Origin: an uncultured Prevotella sp.
Lineage (GTDB): Bacteria; Bacteroidota; Bacteroidia; Bacteroidales; Bacteroidaceae
Length of the DNA: 51,188 nucleotides
Direction: 5' to 3'
Assembly: GCA_900768785.1 (NCBI GenBank)
Contig: CAAGEG010000075.1
Coordinates: 1-51,188 of the forward strand
Shown here: one piece after another, positions 9,368-18,298 of the stretch
Layout of the letters: every line of letters begins with the position of its first letter
Position numbering within the stretch: the stretch's first letter is position 1
Made by a program: the position numbers and the translations under genes
The notes under the pieces: generated by a model
What the model saw: the letters and a program-made list of their open reading frames with translations, nothing else
The model's database searches: none
What the model was told of the DNA's origin: nothing

Positions 9368-9539
9368 ATAAATAATATAAAAATGTTGAATGCGCTCGTC
9401 CGGTTTACGGGCTTTTTATCTATATTTGCCCTTGTCAATATGAGGGATTTCAGTCTTCAGTCCCTTTATATTGAACCGATACACCCTTTATTAAGAGTGT
9501 TTGTATGCTTCACTTATACACTAATATCATGTAATAATT

Positions 9540-11201
9540 ATGAAACAGATGTTACAAATACGTTGCAAAAATAATAAAAAAACTAAAACTATTGCAACAG
9601 GAAGGCTACTTTCTGATGTCTTTAATGATTTTGGGCTGCAAATGGAGCATGGACCTATGAGTGCTTCTGTTAATAATAAGATTGTCGGACTTGACTATCG
9701 GCTGTATCATAACACCGATATTAAATTTCTTGATATTACTACTGCATCGGGCTCAAGAGCCTATACACGTACCTTATTCTTCATACTTTGCAAGGCGTTA
9801 CACGATTTGTGGCCTGATGCAAAAGTGGCTATAGACATTCCTGTTTCTAATGGTTACTATTGCGATATACGCATGAACAGAGTCGTTACCACAGCAGATG
9901 CTGATATGGTAAGGGCGCGTATGCAAGAGATAATAGATGCCGACATCCCTATACGCAGGCATGAAAGTCCCACAGATGAGGCTATTGAAATGTTCAAATC
10001 GTTAGGCATGGACTCCAAAGCCAAACTTCTCAAGACACAAGGCAAGTTATATACGGTTTATTATGATATTGATGGCTATAATGATTACTATTATGGCACC
10101 CTCTTACCCCGTACGGGGATGATTTATCTCTTTGGTATTGAGAAATATTATGACGGACTTTTGCTGCGCATTCCGTTGCGTTCAGACCCATCAAAACTTG
10201 GTATGCTTATCAAGCAAGACAAGATGTTTGAGATTTTTCAAGAGCATCATCGTTGGCAAGACATTATCGGAGTACGTACGGTTGGCGACTTTAACGAGAT
10301 TGTTGCTAATGGTTATGCTACCGGAATTATTAATATTTCCGAAGCGTTGCAGGAAAAGAAAATTGCAAATATTGCAGAAATGATAGCCAAACGCAAAGAT
10401 GTGAGAATGATACTAATATCGGGACCATCGTCAAGTGGCAAGACAACATTCTGTAAACGATTGTCTGTGCAGTTGTTTACTTGTGGTATCAAACCCGTTG
10501 CCATATCTTTAGACGACTATTTTGTTGATAGAGAAAGAACTCCGCAAGATGAAAATGGCGATTATGATTATGAAAGCCTCTATGCTCTTGACCTTACTTT
10601 GCTCAACAACCATTTGAATGCTTTGTTCAGAGGCGAGGAAGTGGCTTTACCACGTTATGATTTTCAAACGGGAAAGAGCATAAAAAATGCTTCCAAATTA
10701 AAGTTAGAGCCCTACAATCTGCTCGTTGTAGAGGGCATACATGCGCTCAATCCGGAACTAACTGCCGACATTCCCGACAAGATGAAGTTTAAAATCTATG
10801 CCTCAGCCCTTACTTCAATACTTCTTGATAGCCACAACTATATTCCTACTACAGACAATCGTCTGCTTAGACGCATAATTCGCGACTACAAATATCGAGG
10901 TGTAAGTGCTCTTGACACCATAAAACGTTGGCATAGCGTGCGTGCAGGAGAGAACAAATGGATATTCCCATATCAAGAAAATGCCGATGTTATGTTCAAC
11001 ACAGCACTTCTTTTTGAGTTGGCAACAATTAAGACACAAGCGGCACCTCTGTTGGAACAAGTTCCTGAGAATGCAGAAGAGCATGCCGAAGCTTATAGAT
11101 TGTTGAAATTTCTTAAGTACATATATCCGATACCCGACCAACAGTTGCCACCCACATCGCTGTTACGAGAGTTTCTTGGCGGCAGTTCGTTCAAGTATTA
11201 A
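9540..11201 (+). CDS. Uridine kinase-like nucleoside kinase with ThrRS-like N-terminus
   Basis: The protein has 553 residues and three parts. Residues 1-60 resemble a TGS domain. About 60-240 resemble the second additional domain of threonyl-tRNA synthetase (tRNA-SAD). About 290-480 are a phosphoribulokinase/uridine-kinase domain with P-loop GPSSSGKT (295-302), SLDDYF, and GIHALNP near the lid. The architecture is conserved in Bacteroidetes and is usually annotated as nucleoside kinase. The kinase half suggests pyrimidine nucleoside salvage, while the role of the tRNA-synthetase-like part is unknown. The 172-bp region shared with the divergent symporter has small hairpins but no clear promoter. 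Confidence 0.85.
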   Translation: MKQMLQIRCKNNKKTKTIATGRLLSDVFNDFGLQMEHGPMSASVNNKIVGLDYRLYHNTDIKFLDITTASGSRAYTRTLFFILCKALHDLWPDAKVAIDIPVSNGYYCDIRMNRVVTTADADMVRARMQEIIDADIPIRRHESPTDEAIEMFKSLGMDSKAKLLKTQGKLYTVYYDIDGYNDYYYGTLLPRTGMIYLFGIEKYYDGLLLRIPLRSDPSKLGMLIKQDKMFEIFQEHHRWQDIIGVRTVGDFNEIVANGYATGIINISEALQEKKIANIAEMIAKRKDVRMILISGPSSSGKTTFCKRLSVQLFTCGIKPVAISLDDYFVDRERTPQDENGDYDYESLYALDLTLLNNHLNALFRGEEVALPRYDFQTGKSIKNASKLKLEPYNLLVVEGIHALNPELTADIPDKMKFKIYASALTSILLDSHNYIPTTDNRLLRRIIRDYKYRGVSALDTIKRWHSVRAGENKWIFPYQENADVMFNTALLFELATIKTQAAPLLEQVPENAEEHAEAYRLLKFLKYIYPIPDQQLPPTSLLREFLGGSSFKY

Positions 11202-11347
11202 AACCGTTTAACAACTCTAATTCAACAAAACAAGACTTCTAAACCAATGCTGAATTCTTGTGACATAAGAGTTAGCAAGAAGGAAAGGTGTAGCCCAGCA
11301 AAAGGGCTTAAATAATTACTAAAAACAAGTAATATATTTACAAATCA

Positions 11348-11440
11348 AAAACACGTGGTTTACGACTCGTAAACTACGTGTTTACATATGCTAACTATGC
11401 TATTTAGGAGGCCTAAATAGCATAGTAATGTTTTTTAACC
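11348..11440. repeat. 22-bp repeat array (i) with shared tail
   Basis: Three contiguous 22-bp units begin at 11348, 11370 and 11392. The skeleton is TAAAC..., TTTA at positions 12-15, and G/C at the end. They are followed by a tail reading ATAGTAATGTTTTTTAAC. The same unit skeleton and tail recur at 41245-41358. Neighbouring units form palindromes across junctions, such as GTTTACG-act-CGTAAAC. Within the array ATGCTATTTAGG and CCTAAATAGCAT (11397-11423) make a perfect 12-bp hairpin with a 3-base loop. The array lies between convergent genes (nucleoside kinase and cydB), so the hairpin may act as a terminator for either. Confidence 0.75.
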
Positions 11441-11499
11441 TTTATAGTTAACATTCGCAAAGAATAGAGTTGTGAATTACAACTATAATAATGAGAATT

Positions 11500-12600
11500 T
11501 TAATGTGCTGTTATCTTTCTCCAAGCATAAATGATATATGCAAGAACAAAAGGAATAAGCAAAGACACAACAGCCATTACGCCAAGCGTGAACGGACTGC
11601 TGCAGCTGTTGGATATAGTAAGACTGCTCTGCAAGTCGTGTAAAGAAGGATAATAAGCCGTGTTGTTAAGACCTGCAACCAACAGTAATGAAAGAACCAC
11701 AAGCACAGAACCCAATGACGAAGGCCAAAATCCGTAAGTGTAGGTTGCAGATATAATGGTGCGTAAAGTGCCGTATAAAAACAGCACAACACCAACAACC
11801 AAACATATAAGCACGGGCCAAATCTCCGTAAAGTTGTTAAGATACTTATACGGAACAACGCTTATAACGTCTCCTTCACCTACGGCCAAACCGTCTTTCA
11901 ATAGTATATGACCTAAAGAAACCAAGAATGTGGCGAGGAAAAACACAAGGCAGCCCACAAGACGCACACTTGCACGACTGCGAATATTCTCGTCTTCCAC
12001 ACTATTTATTATATATAACAATCCGAGAACTTGCGCAAGAAACATTACGGCAAGCCCGAACAAGATATTCCAAACATCAAGAAAAGCTTCAAGACCATAA
12101 GCTTCGCCGGTCCAACGACTTATGATGGGATTGCCGCCGCTGAGAAGATTGCCCTTGTCAATAACAAATTCGGCACCATTAAAAAACGTCGCTACAGCAA
12201 CTCCAAGCAACAACGGACCTGCTATACCATTAAGTACAAGGAATGACTGAAAGGTCTTTTCGCCAAGCAAATTACCAAGTTTTGTCTGAAATTCATAGCT
12301 TACAGCTTGAAGAACAAAGGTAAACAGTATTGCTATCCACAACCAATAGGCACCGCCAAAACTGGTACTATAGAACAAAGGGAACGAAGCAAAGAACGCT
12401 CCTCCAAAGGTTACCAGCGTGGTAAACGTTAGTTCCCATCTGTGTCCGGTAGTGTTTACTATCTTCTTTCTGCCATCTTCATTATAGCCAACCGAAAACA
12501 TCAAGGCATTAGCTCCTTGAACAAACATCATAAAAGTCAATATTGCTCCAAGTAATGATACCAAGAACCACCAATATTGTTGTAATAACTCGTAACTCAT
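11500..12600 (-). CDS. cydB: Cytochrome d ubiquinol oxidase subunit II
   Basis: Membrane subunit of the cytochrome bd oxidase, 366 residues with about nine membrane segments (first at 9-27: WWFLVSLLGAILTFMMFVQG). It pairs with CydA and helps hold the haems; the complex reduces oxygen to water using quinol and adds to the proton gradient without pumping. It lies 62 bp downstream of cydA in the same direction. Its length and the conserved N-terminus fit the family. Confidence 0.95.
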   Translation of the reverse strand: MSYELLQQYWWFLVSLLGAILTFMMFVQGANALMFSVGYNEDGRKKIVNTTGHRWELTFTTLVTFGGAFFASFPLFYSTSFGGAYWLWIAILFTFVLQAVSYEFQTKLGNLLGEKTFQSFLVLNGIAGPLLLGVAVATFFNGAEFVIDKGNLLSGGNPIISRWTGEAYGLEAFLDVWNILFGLAVMFLAQVLGLLYIINSVEDENIRSRASVRLVGCLVFFLATFLVSLGHILLKDGLAVGEGDVISVVPYKYLNNFTEIWPVLICLVVGVVLFLYGTLRTIISATYTYGFWPSSLGSVLVVLSLLLVAGLNNTAYYPSLHDLQSSLTISNSCSSPFTLGVMAVVSLLIPFVLAYIIYAWRKITAH

Positions 12601-12662
12601 AACAATTGTTATTAAGGTAATTATTAATATTCAATTTATATCTTTCGTCTCTTTTAAAGTGC

Positions 12663-14255
12663 TTATTCTGCAGACGGACCCTTCTTTATAGCCTTGCACA
12701 TGATGCTAATCTCCACAGCCAACAACAACGTAAACAAAGCAAGGAAGACAAAAAATGTTAGCATTACCGAACTTGAAGGTATGTCTGACACCGCTACCCA
12801 TGTAGGAAGCATATCCTGAATAGCCCACGGCTGACGACCGAACTCGGCAACAAGCCATCCCGCTTCACTTGCTATATAGCCCAAAGGCAACATAACAAGA
12901 GCCGCAACATGCAACCATGTGACACGTGTAATATCACGACGGTATGCGAAAAATATTACTATAACAAAGAAAAGCACAAACAACGTGCCCAAACCAACCA
13001 TAGCTCTGAATGCCCAAAAACATAGCGGAACATAAGGAACTATCTGGTCCGGAGTGTCTATATAACCATAACCGAAATAAGAAATATCATCGGCAAGAGC
13101 TGCCTTGTGGGCTTTTAGAGCTATCGTATCTTTAGCTTTGTATGCATCACGATATGCTGAAAGAGTGCTAACTGCGCGACGACCACGCTCGATCTTCTCA
13201 TCTAAGGACAAAGCAACACTACCATCAGGTTGAGTATATCCACCTTTTATAATATCATTAATGCCCGGAACATAGCCGTCAAGACTGCGTGTGGCAAGAA
13301 TAGACAAGCCCTTTGGTATCTCTATGCGAAGAGGATGAGACTCGCTACCTGCATAGTCGGGCTGCTTAAACGGGTTAACCCAAGCAACAGCAGTCAGTCC
13401 TACGCCCTCGCCACCATCATAAAGAGCCTCCATTGCAGCCAACTTCATTGGCTGTACCTTAGCTACCATGTATGCCGAACTATCGCCTGTATGCATAGCC
13501 AATAACGAAGATAATAATCCAACTACCGATGCTATCTTCACGCTCTTTATTGCTAACGAACGCTCAAAGCCTGCTTTGGCGTCATCATCTCTTGACTTGC
13601 GATTGCGCAACAAGTAATAACAACTAACTGCAACAACGAAAATGGCACCAATAATCCATGACGAAATAACAGTATGACAGAACTTGTCTATTGCAAACGG
13701 CGAAAGAGCAACCTCTGAAAAAGAGGTCATCTCATTACGAACCGTATCCGGGTTAAACGATTGACCTACCGGAAACTGCATCCAAGCGTTAGCTACAAGA
13801 ATCCACCATGCAGATAAAGTTGCGCCAATACCCGTTAACCATGTTGCAGACAAGTGAAATCCACGTGAGACTTTATCCCAACCGAAAAACATAACACCAA
13901 CAAAAGTGGCTTCAAGAAAGAATGCTACGATGCCTTCAATAGCAAGTGGCGCTCCGAAAATATCGCCTACAAGCCACGAATAATTGCTCCAATTGGTACC
14001 AAACTCAAACTCTAATATTATTCCGGTGGCTACTCCCATAGCGAAATTAATACCAAAAAGCTTCTGCCAAAACCTTGACACATCTTTCCAAAAGGCTTTT
14101 CCCGTTCGGTAATAGCAAGTTTCGACAATGCCCATTATAAGAGCAAGACCTAAAGTTAACGGCACAAAAAGCCAATGGTATATGGCTGTGAGTGCAAACT
14201 GCGCCCTTGACCAGTCTACAACCGCCGATTGCGCATTTAAAAACATGTCTGTCAT
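12663..14255 (-). CDS. cydA: Cytochrome d ubiquinol oxidase subunit I
   Basis: Catalytic haem-bearing subunit, 530 residues. The family haem ligands appear as His27 (AIYHWLF), a second His in FCHTVISSW, and a methionine expected in the later helices. The conserved KLAAMEALYD (E. coli counterpart KLAAIE) and a quinol-binding Q-loop containing LATRSLDGYVPG follow. The enzyme gives high-affinity oxygen reduction, fitting a nano-aerobic or oxygen-scavenging role in an anaerobe. It sits between a DUF4492 gene and cydB in one operon. Confidence 0.96.
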   Translation of the reverse strand: MTDMFLNAQSAVVDWSRAQFALTAIYHWLFVPLTLGLALIMGIVETCYYRTGKAFWKDVSRFWQKLFGINFAMGVATGIILEFEFGTNWSNYSWLVGDIFGAPLAIEGIVAFFLEATFVGVMFFGWDKVSRGFHLSATWLTGIGATLSAWWILVANAWMQFPVGQSFNPDTVRNEMTSFSEVALSPFAIDKFCHTVISSWIIGAIFVVAVSCYYLLRNRKSRDDDAKAGFERSLAIKSVKIASVVGLLSSLLAMHTGDSSAYMVAKVQPMKLAAMEALYDGGEGVGLTAVAWVNPFKQPDYAGSESHPLRIEIPKGLSILATRSLDGYVPGINDIIKGGYTQPDGSVALSLDEKIERGRRAVSTLSAYRDAYKAKDTIALKAHKAALADDISYFGYGYIDTPDQIVPYVPLCFWAFRAMVGLGTLFVLFFVIVIFFAYRRDITRVTWLHVAALVMLPLGYIASEAGWLVAEFGRQPWAIQDMLPTWVAVSDIPSSSVMLTFFVFLALFTLLLAVEISIMCKAIKKGPSAE

Positions 14256-14348
14256 AATACTTATATTAATTATTAACGTTAATTACTTCATTGTTATACA
14301 ACCTCTAAACAAAAATATCCGCGACAACATATACGTGGATAAACACAT

Positions 14349-14579
14349 CTATCTATCAACTTCTAATGGTACCAACAACCTTTCGCCAACATATTCAGAC
14401 TCTTTTCCGGGTGCCGATTTAAGGCTTAGTACATCAGGCATTAAGAACAATTTGAGCACAAGAAAGATGATTAACAGCTTGACAATAACTACAAGCCACA
14501 ACGTTCGACCTATACTCATCCGAGCAAAACCGTCACGATAAAAACGATATATTCTATAAAACAAGCTTGTATCTTTCAT
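14349..14579 (-). CDS. DUF4492 single-span membrane protein, cyd operon leader
   Basis: Small protein of 76 residues with a basic amphipathic start (FYRIYRFYRDGFARMSIGRT), one membrane helix (LWLVVIVKLLIIFLVLKLF) and a short C-terminal tail. This is the DUF4492 pattern, which in Bacteroidetes and some Campylobacterota is found next to cydAB. Start choice: an ATG nine codons further upstream (14606) overlaps the promoter box at 14604-14611, so the ATG at 14579 is preferred. The location suggests an accessory subunit like CydX of proteobacteria, but that is inference. Confidence 0.8.
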   Translation of the reverse strand: MKDTSLFYRIYRFYRDGFARMSIGRTLWLVVIVKLLIIFLVLKLFLMPDVLSLKSAPGKESEYVGERLLVPLEVDR

Positions 14580-14603
14580 GGTTTGACAAGGTATGTAACA
14601 TTG

Positions 14604-14636
14604 CAAAAATAATCATTCTTTTTTATTTTGTTCAAA
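14604..14636 (-). promoter_or_regulatory. Promoter of the DUF4492-cydAB operon
   Basis: On the minus strand TTTG (14633-14636) precedes TATTTTTG (14604-14611) by 21 bases. It overlaps the farther of two possible DUF4492 start codons and so supports the nearer one (14579). Confidence 0.7.
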
Positions 14637-14691
14637 AATTCGGTAAAATTACTTATAAAAAGTATATTTAACATTGCATTTAACTCAAACT

Positions 14692-14723
14692 TTTGTAGCT
14701 TTGACATAAATGCTATATTTTTG
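14692..14723 (+). promoter_or_regulatory. Promoter of the coiled-coil/efflux operon
   Basis: TTTG (14692-14695), 20 bases, then TATTTTTG (14716-14723): both boxes match the Bacteroidetes consensus. The leader before the start codon at 14828 is about 95 bases. Confidence 0.75.
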
Positions 14724-14827
14724 CAACATAACATTTTAGCCTGCACATATACTCATATAAGCATCGCTTTATTAAGTAAACAGATATATAAAACAGGCTG
14801 TTATGGTGATATAATAAACAAATAACT

Positions 14828-15700
14828 ATGAACAAAAAAGCCATTATTGCAATAACGATTATCGTGGTTGCCCTATTAGGATGCGTGGTTTATCTCGCAC
14901 TAAACTTGCAGAAACAACAACAAGAGAACAAAGACATGCAAGAACTTGCTGCTCTTGACAAAGCTGAAATGGAAAACGAGTACCAACGTTTTGCAGATCA
15001 ATATAGCGAAATGAAGTCAAGAATAACTAACGACTCGCTTATTGAACAGTTGACACAAGAGCAATTAAAGACCGAAAAGCTATTGCAGGAACTTAAAAAC
15101 GTAAAGAGTAGCGATGCAAGAGAAATAGCACGACTGAAAAAAGAATTGGCAACTTGCAGAGCCGTAATACGTAGTTATGTGTTGGAAATAGACTCTCTCA
15201 ACAGATTAAACCAAAACCTTACAGCTGAGAACACAAAGGTTAAAGGACAGTATGAAGAGGCTACAAGACAAATAGAAGGCTTGAATGCAGACAAGCAATC
15301 ACTTACCGAGAAGGTGGCAATAGCTGCACAACTTGATGCAACAAACATTTCTATGATTGCAAAAAACAAAAGAGGCAAAGCCACAGACAATCTTAAGAAG
15401 TGCAAAACATTACAAGTAAACTTCAATATTTCCAAGAATGTAACCGCTTCAAACGGAATGAGAACTATATATGTAAGAGTTTCGACACCCACAGGAACCG
15501 TATTGTCGCAAGGCGGAACATTCAGTTATGAGAACAAAAATCTGCAATATTCTATGAAAAAAACAATAGAATATACCGGCAACGAAACTCCTGTAACAGT
15601 CTATTGGAATGTTAATGAGTTCTTGAGCAACGGTTCTTATAATGTAAGCATATTTGCCGATGGCAATATGATTGGCTCCAAAAACTTCTCGTTCAAATAA
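14828..15700 (+). CDS. Membrane-anchored coiled-coil protein, function unknown
   Basis: The protein has 290 residues. An N-terminal membrane helix (about 4-26) serves as an anchor or uncleaved signal. A long charged coiled coil (about 27-165, rich in Glu, Lys, Gln and Leu) follows, then a C-terminal beta-rich domain of about 100 residues with phrases such as IYVRVSTPTGTVLSQGG and NGSYNVSIFADGNMIGSKNF. The anchor would place the coil and domain in the periplasm. I do not recognise a named family. It is the first gene after the promoter at 14692 and precedes tolC by 52 bp, so it may act with the efflux system or simply share its transcript. Confidence 0.75.
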   Translation: MNKKAIIAITIIVVALLGCVVYLALNLQKQQQENKDMQELAALDKAEMENEYQRFADQYSEMKSRITNDSLIEQLTQEQLKTEKLLQELKNVKSSDAREIARLKKELATCRAVIRSYVLEIDSLNRLNQNLTAENTKVKGQYEEATRQIEGLNADKQSLTEKVAIAAQLDATNISMIAKNKRGKATDNLKKCKTLQVNFNISKNVTASNGMRTIYVRVSTPTGTVLSQGGTFSYENKNLQYSMKKTIEYTGNETPVTVYWNVNEFLSNGSYNVSIFADGNMIGSKNFSFK

Positions 15701-15752
15701 TAAGCTCAACCAAAATTATACAACAAAAAGATTTTTTCACCTTATATATACT

Positions 15753-17258
15753 ATGGTTAGAAAACTTCTTATTACTATATTGCTTGTTTTCGCCACATAT
15801 ACCTACGCTCAACAACCGCTATCTCTTGATAGTTGCAGGCAAATGGCACTAAGAAACAACAAGAAAATCAGTATTGCACGACTCAATACCGACATAGCTC
15901 GCGATACCAGACGTGCAGCAAAAACGAAATATCTGCCACATATAGACTTCGTCGGAGGCTACGAGTATGTAAGCAAAGAGATATCTATATTAAGCGAAAA
16001 CCAAAAGAATGTGATTGCAAATATAGGCTCTGCAGCTACCGGACAATTGTCGGGCACCTTGCAATCATTCCTTTCAGACATGGCAGTACAAGGAGTTGTC
16101 ACTCCTCAAGAGGCTCAAGCCATAGGGCAGATAGCAAACAAATACATGCCGGAAATACAAAATAGCGGAAATGCGTTAGGGCAACAGATTGTTGATGCAT
16201 TTAAAACCGACACCAAACATTCGTTCGGAGCTGCTCTAATGCTGACACAACCGATATATACAGGCGGACGTATCACAGCGGCAAATAAGATTACGGAGAT
16301 TGGAATCGGCTTGTCTGAAGAGGCTCTTGATGATTGTAGGCAAAGCACAATATGGGAAATAGACAACGCTTATTGGACTGTAGTATCGCTAAAGAACAAA
16401 GAGAGATTGGCTGAAAGTTACCTTCAGCTGATAAAAAAACTTTACGACGATGTTCAAAAGATGATAACCGAAGGAGTGGCAACAAGAGCCGATGGTCTTA
16501 AAGTTGATGTTAAGATGAACGAAGCCGAAATGCAACTGACACAAATCCAAAACGCCACATCTTTAGCAAAAATGCTTTTGTGTCGGCTTTGTGGCATTCC
16601 AATAAGCGGAGAAATATCTCTTGCGGACGAGAACAATAGCGAAATTTATGTCAAAAACGATTTTGTTGAAGACAACATAAATAGTGTGGACATTCAATAC
16701 GCAAGAGAAAACCGCACGGAAGTGAAGATGCTTGATAAAGTGATGCAAATTAGCCATCAAAAAACCAAAATGGCAAAAGCCGAAAGATTACCGCAAATAG
16801 CATTAACCGGAGGATATATGGTAAGCAATCCTAATGTTTATGATGGCTTCCAACGTAAATTCAAAGGCATCTGGAATGTTGGTGTGATGATAAAAATGCC
16901 TATTTGGGATTGGATGGAGGGAGCATACAAGGTAAGAACAAGCAGAACAGCAGCCAGTATTGCCGCTATGGAACTTGAAGATGCTAAAGATTTGGTTGAA
17001 TTACAAGTTAATCAAGGAGCTTTCAAATTGACAGAAGCACACAAAAGACAAAGTTTGGCAGAAAGAAATATCACGCATGCGGAAGAAAATCTACGTTGTG
17101 CCAATCTCGGATTTAAAGAAGGAGTGATGGAAGTTACCGATGTTATGGCAGCTCAAACAGCATGGTTAAAGGCTCATTCCCAAAAGATAGATGCTGATAT
17201 TGATATAATACTATCCAAGACAAACATGAAAAAAGTTCTCGGGGAGAGAATTTTCTAA
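15753..17258 (+). CDS. TolC-family outer membrane efflux protein
   Basis: Outer-membrane channel protein, 501 residues from the ATG at 15753. A signal peptide follows directly (MVRKLLITILLVFATYTYA, cleavage before QQP), which is why this start is chosen over an in-frame ATG at 15672 that overlaps the previous gene. The mature part has the duplicated OEP pattern: LDSCRQMALRNNKKI near the start, long helices, TQPIYTGGRI, and a second half with KMPIWDW. It forms the exit duct for the HlyD-type adaptor and permeases encoded next. Confidence 0.92.
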   Translation: MVRKLLITILLVFATYTYAQQPLSLDSCRQMALRNNKKISIARLNTDIARDTRRAAKTKYLPHIDFVGGYEYVSKEISILSENQKNVIANIGSAATGQLSGTLQSFLSDMAVQGVVTPQEAQAIGQIANKYMPEIQNSGNALGQQIVDAFKTDTKHSFGAALMLTQPIYTGGRITAANKITEIGIGLSEEALDDCRQSTIWEIDNAYWTVVSLKNKERLAESYLQLIKKLYDDVQKMITEGVATRADGLKVDVKMNEAEMQLTQIQNATSLAKMLLCRLCGIPISGEISLADENNSEIYVKNDFVEDNINSVDIQYARENRTEVKMLDKVMQISHQKTKMAKAERLPQIALTGGYMVSNPNVYDGFQRKFKGIWNVGVMIKMPIWDWMEGAYKVRTSRTAASIAAMELEDAKDLVELQVNQGAFKLTEAHKRQSLAERNITHAEENLRCANLGFKEGVMEVTDVMAAQTAWLKAHSQKIDADIDIILSKTNMKKVLGERIF

Positions 17259-17297
17259 TACAAACATGCATGGACTTAAATAATAAATCTATGGATT

Positions 17298-18296
17298 ATG
17301 ACAAAGAAATCACAAAATAAAAACATTTTACTTGCTATGGCAGCATTAGGAATTGTCATAGCAGTAACAGGCATTATAGGTTTTTTCACTCTTGGGAATC
17401 AGCCTGAAATAATACAAGGAGAGGTGGAAGTTTCCGAATATAGGGTGTCCAGCAAGGTTCCGGGACGTATTGTTGAGTTGAGAGTAAAAGAGGGAGACTA
17501 TGTAAAAGTGGGAGATACACTCGCTATTATAGATGCTCCTGACATAGAAGCCAAAAAAATGCAAGCCCTAAGTGCCGAGAATGCAGCCGATGCCGTTAAT
17601 AAAATGACGGAAAAAGGAGCACGCCAAGAACAGATAAGAGGCGCATATCAAGTTTGGCAGCAAGCGAAAGCCGGTAGAGAAATAGCAAAGAAATCATACG
17701 AACGTGTGCAACGGCTATATGACGAAGGTGTAATGACAGCCCAGAAACGTGATGAAGCTCTTGCCAACTACAAAGCTCTTGAAGCACAAGAACAAGCTGC
17801 AAAGAGTCAATATGACATGGCTGTGAATGGCGCAAGGCAAGAAGAGAAGTTGGCAGCGGCAGCTCAAGCGTCAAGAGCACGAGGCGCAGTACAAGAAATC
17901 AACTCATATATAAATGAGATGGTGCAGATTGCCCAAACCGAAGGTGAGGTAAGCGAGGTCTATCCTAAGGTTGGAGAACTCATAGGTACAGGAGCTCCGA
18001 TTATGAGTATATCAATTATGAACGATATATGGGGCACTTTTAACGTGAGAGAAGACCAATTACAAGGCATGAACAACGGAGATACATTTACGGCATATTG
18101 CCCCGCATTTAACAAAGATATAAAGATGAAGGTCTATTATATAAAAGATCAAGGCAGTTATGCCGTATGGAAAGCTACCAAAAGTAATGGTCAATATGAT
18201 TTAAAGACCTTTGAAGTTAGAGCACGTCCTATAGAAAAGACCAACGGATTGCGTCCCGGCATGTCTCTGATACTTAAAGACAAAACAAGGCGATAA
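17298..18296 (+). CDS. HlyD-family membrane fusion (periplasmic adaptor) protein
   Basis: The protein has 332 residues. It has an N-terminal membrane anchor (about 11-31), a lipoyl/biotinyl-type half near 50-80 (VSSKVPGRIVELRVKEGDYV), a helical hairpin rich in Ala and Gln (about 85-205), and a beta-barrel second half. It bridges inner-membrane permeases and the TolC duct. It lies 39 bp after tolC and only 2 bp before the first permease gene, consistent with one operon. Confidence 0.92.
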   Translation: MTKKSQNKNILLAMAALGIVIAVTGIIGFFTLGNQPEIIQGEVEVSEYRVSSKVPGRIVELRVKEGDYVKVGDTLAIIDAPDIEAKKMQALSAENAADAVNKMTEKGARQEQIRGAYQVWQQAKAGREIAKKSYERVQRLYDEGVMTAQKRDEALANYKALEAQEQAAKSQYDMAVNGARQEEKLAAAAQASRARGAVQEINSYINEMVQIAQTEGEVSEVYPKVGELIGTGAPIMSISIMNDIWGTFNVREDQLQGMNNGDTFTAYCPAFNKDIKMKVYYIKDQGSYAVWKATKSNGQYDLKTFEVRARPIEKTNGLRPGMSLILKDKTRR

Positions 18297-18298
18297 CT

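Noticed and set aside
9368..9539. Regulatory RNA in the leader of the nucleoside kinase
   Set aside because: Only short imperfect hairpins were found (for example CACCC..GAGTG), with no known motif.
11348..11440. CRISPR array, because of regular short repeats
   Set aside because: Units are contiguous with no spacers, only 22 bp, and no cas genes are in the window.
14628..14825. Plus-strand open frame of 65 codons before the coiled-coil gene
   Set aside because: It contains the operon promoter, and its composition is that of AT-rich noncoding DNA.
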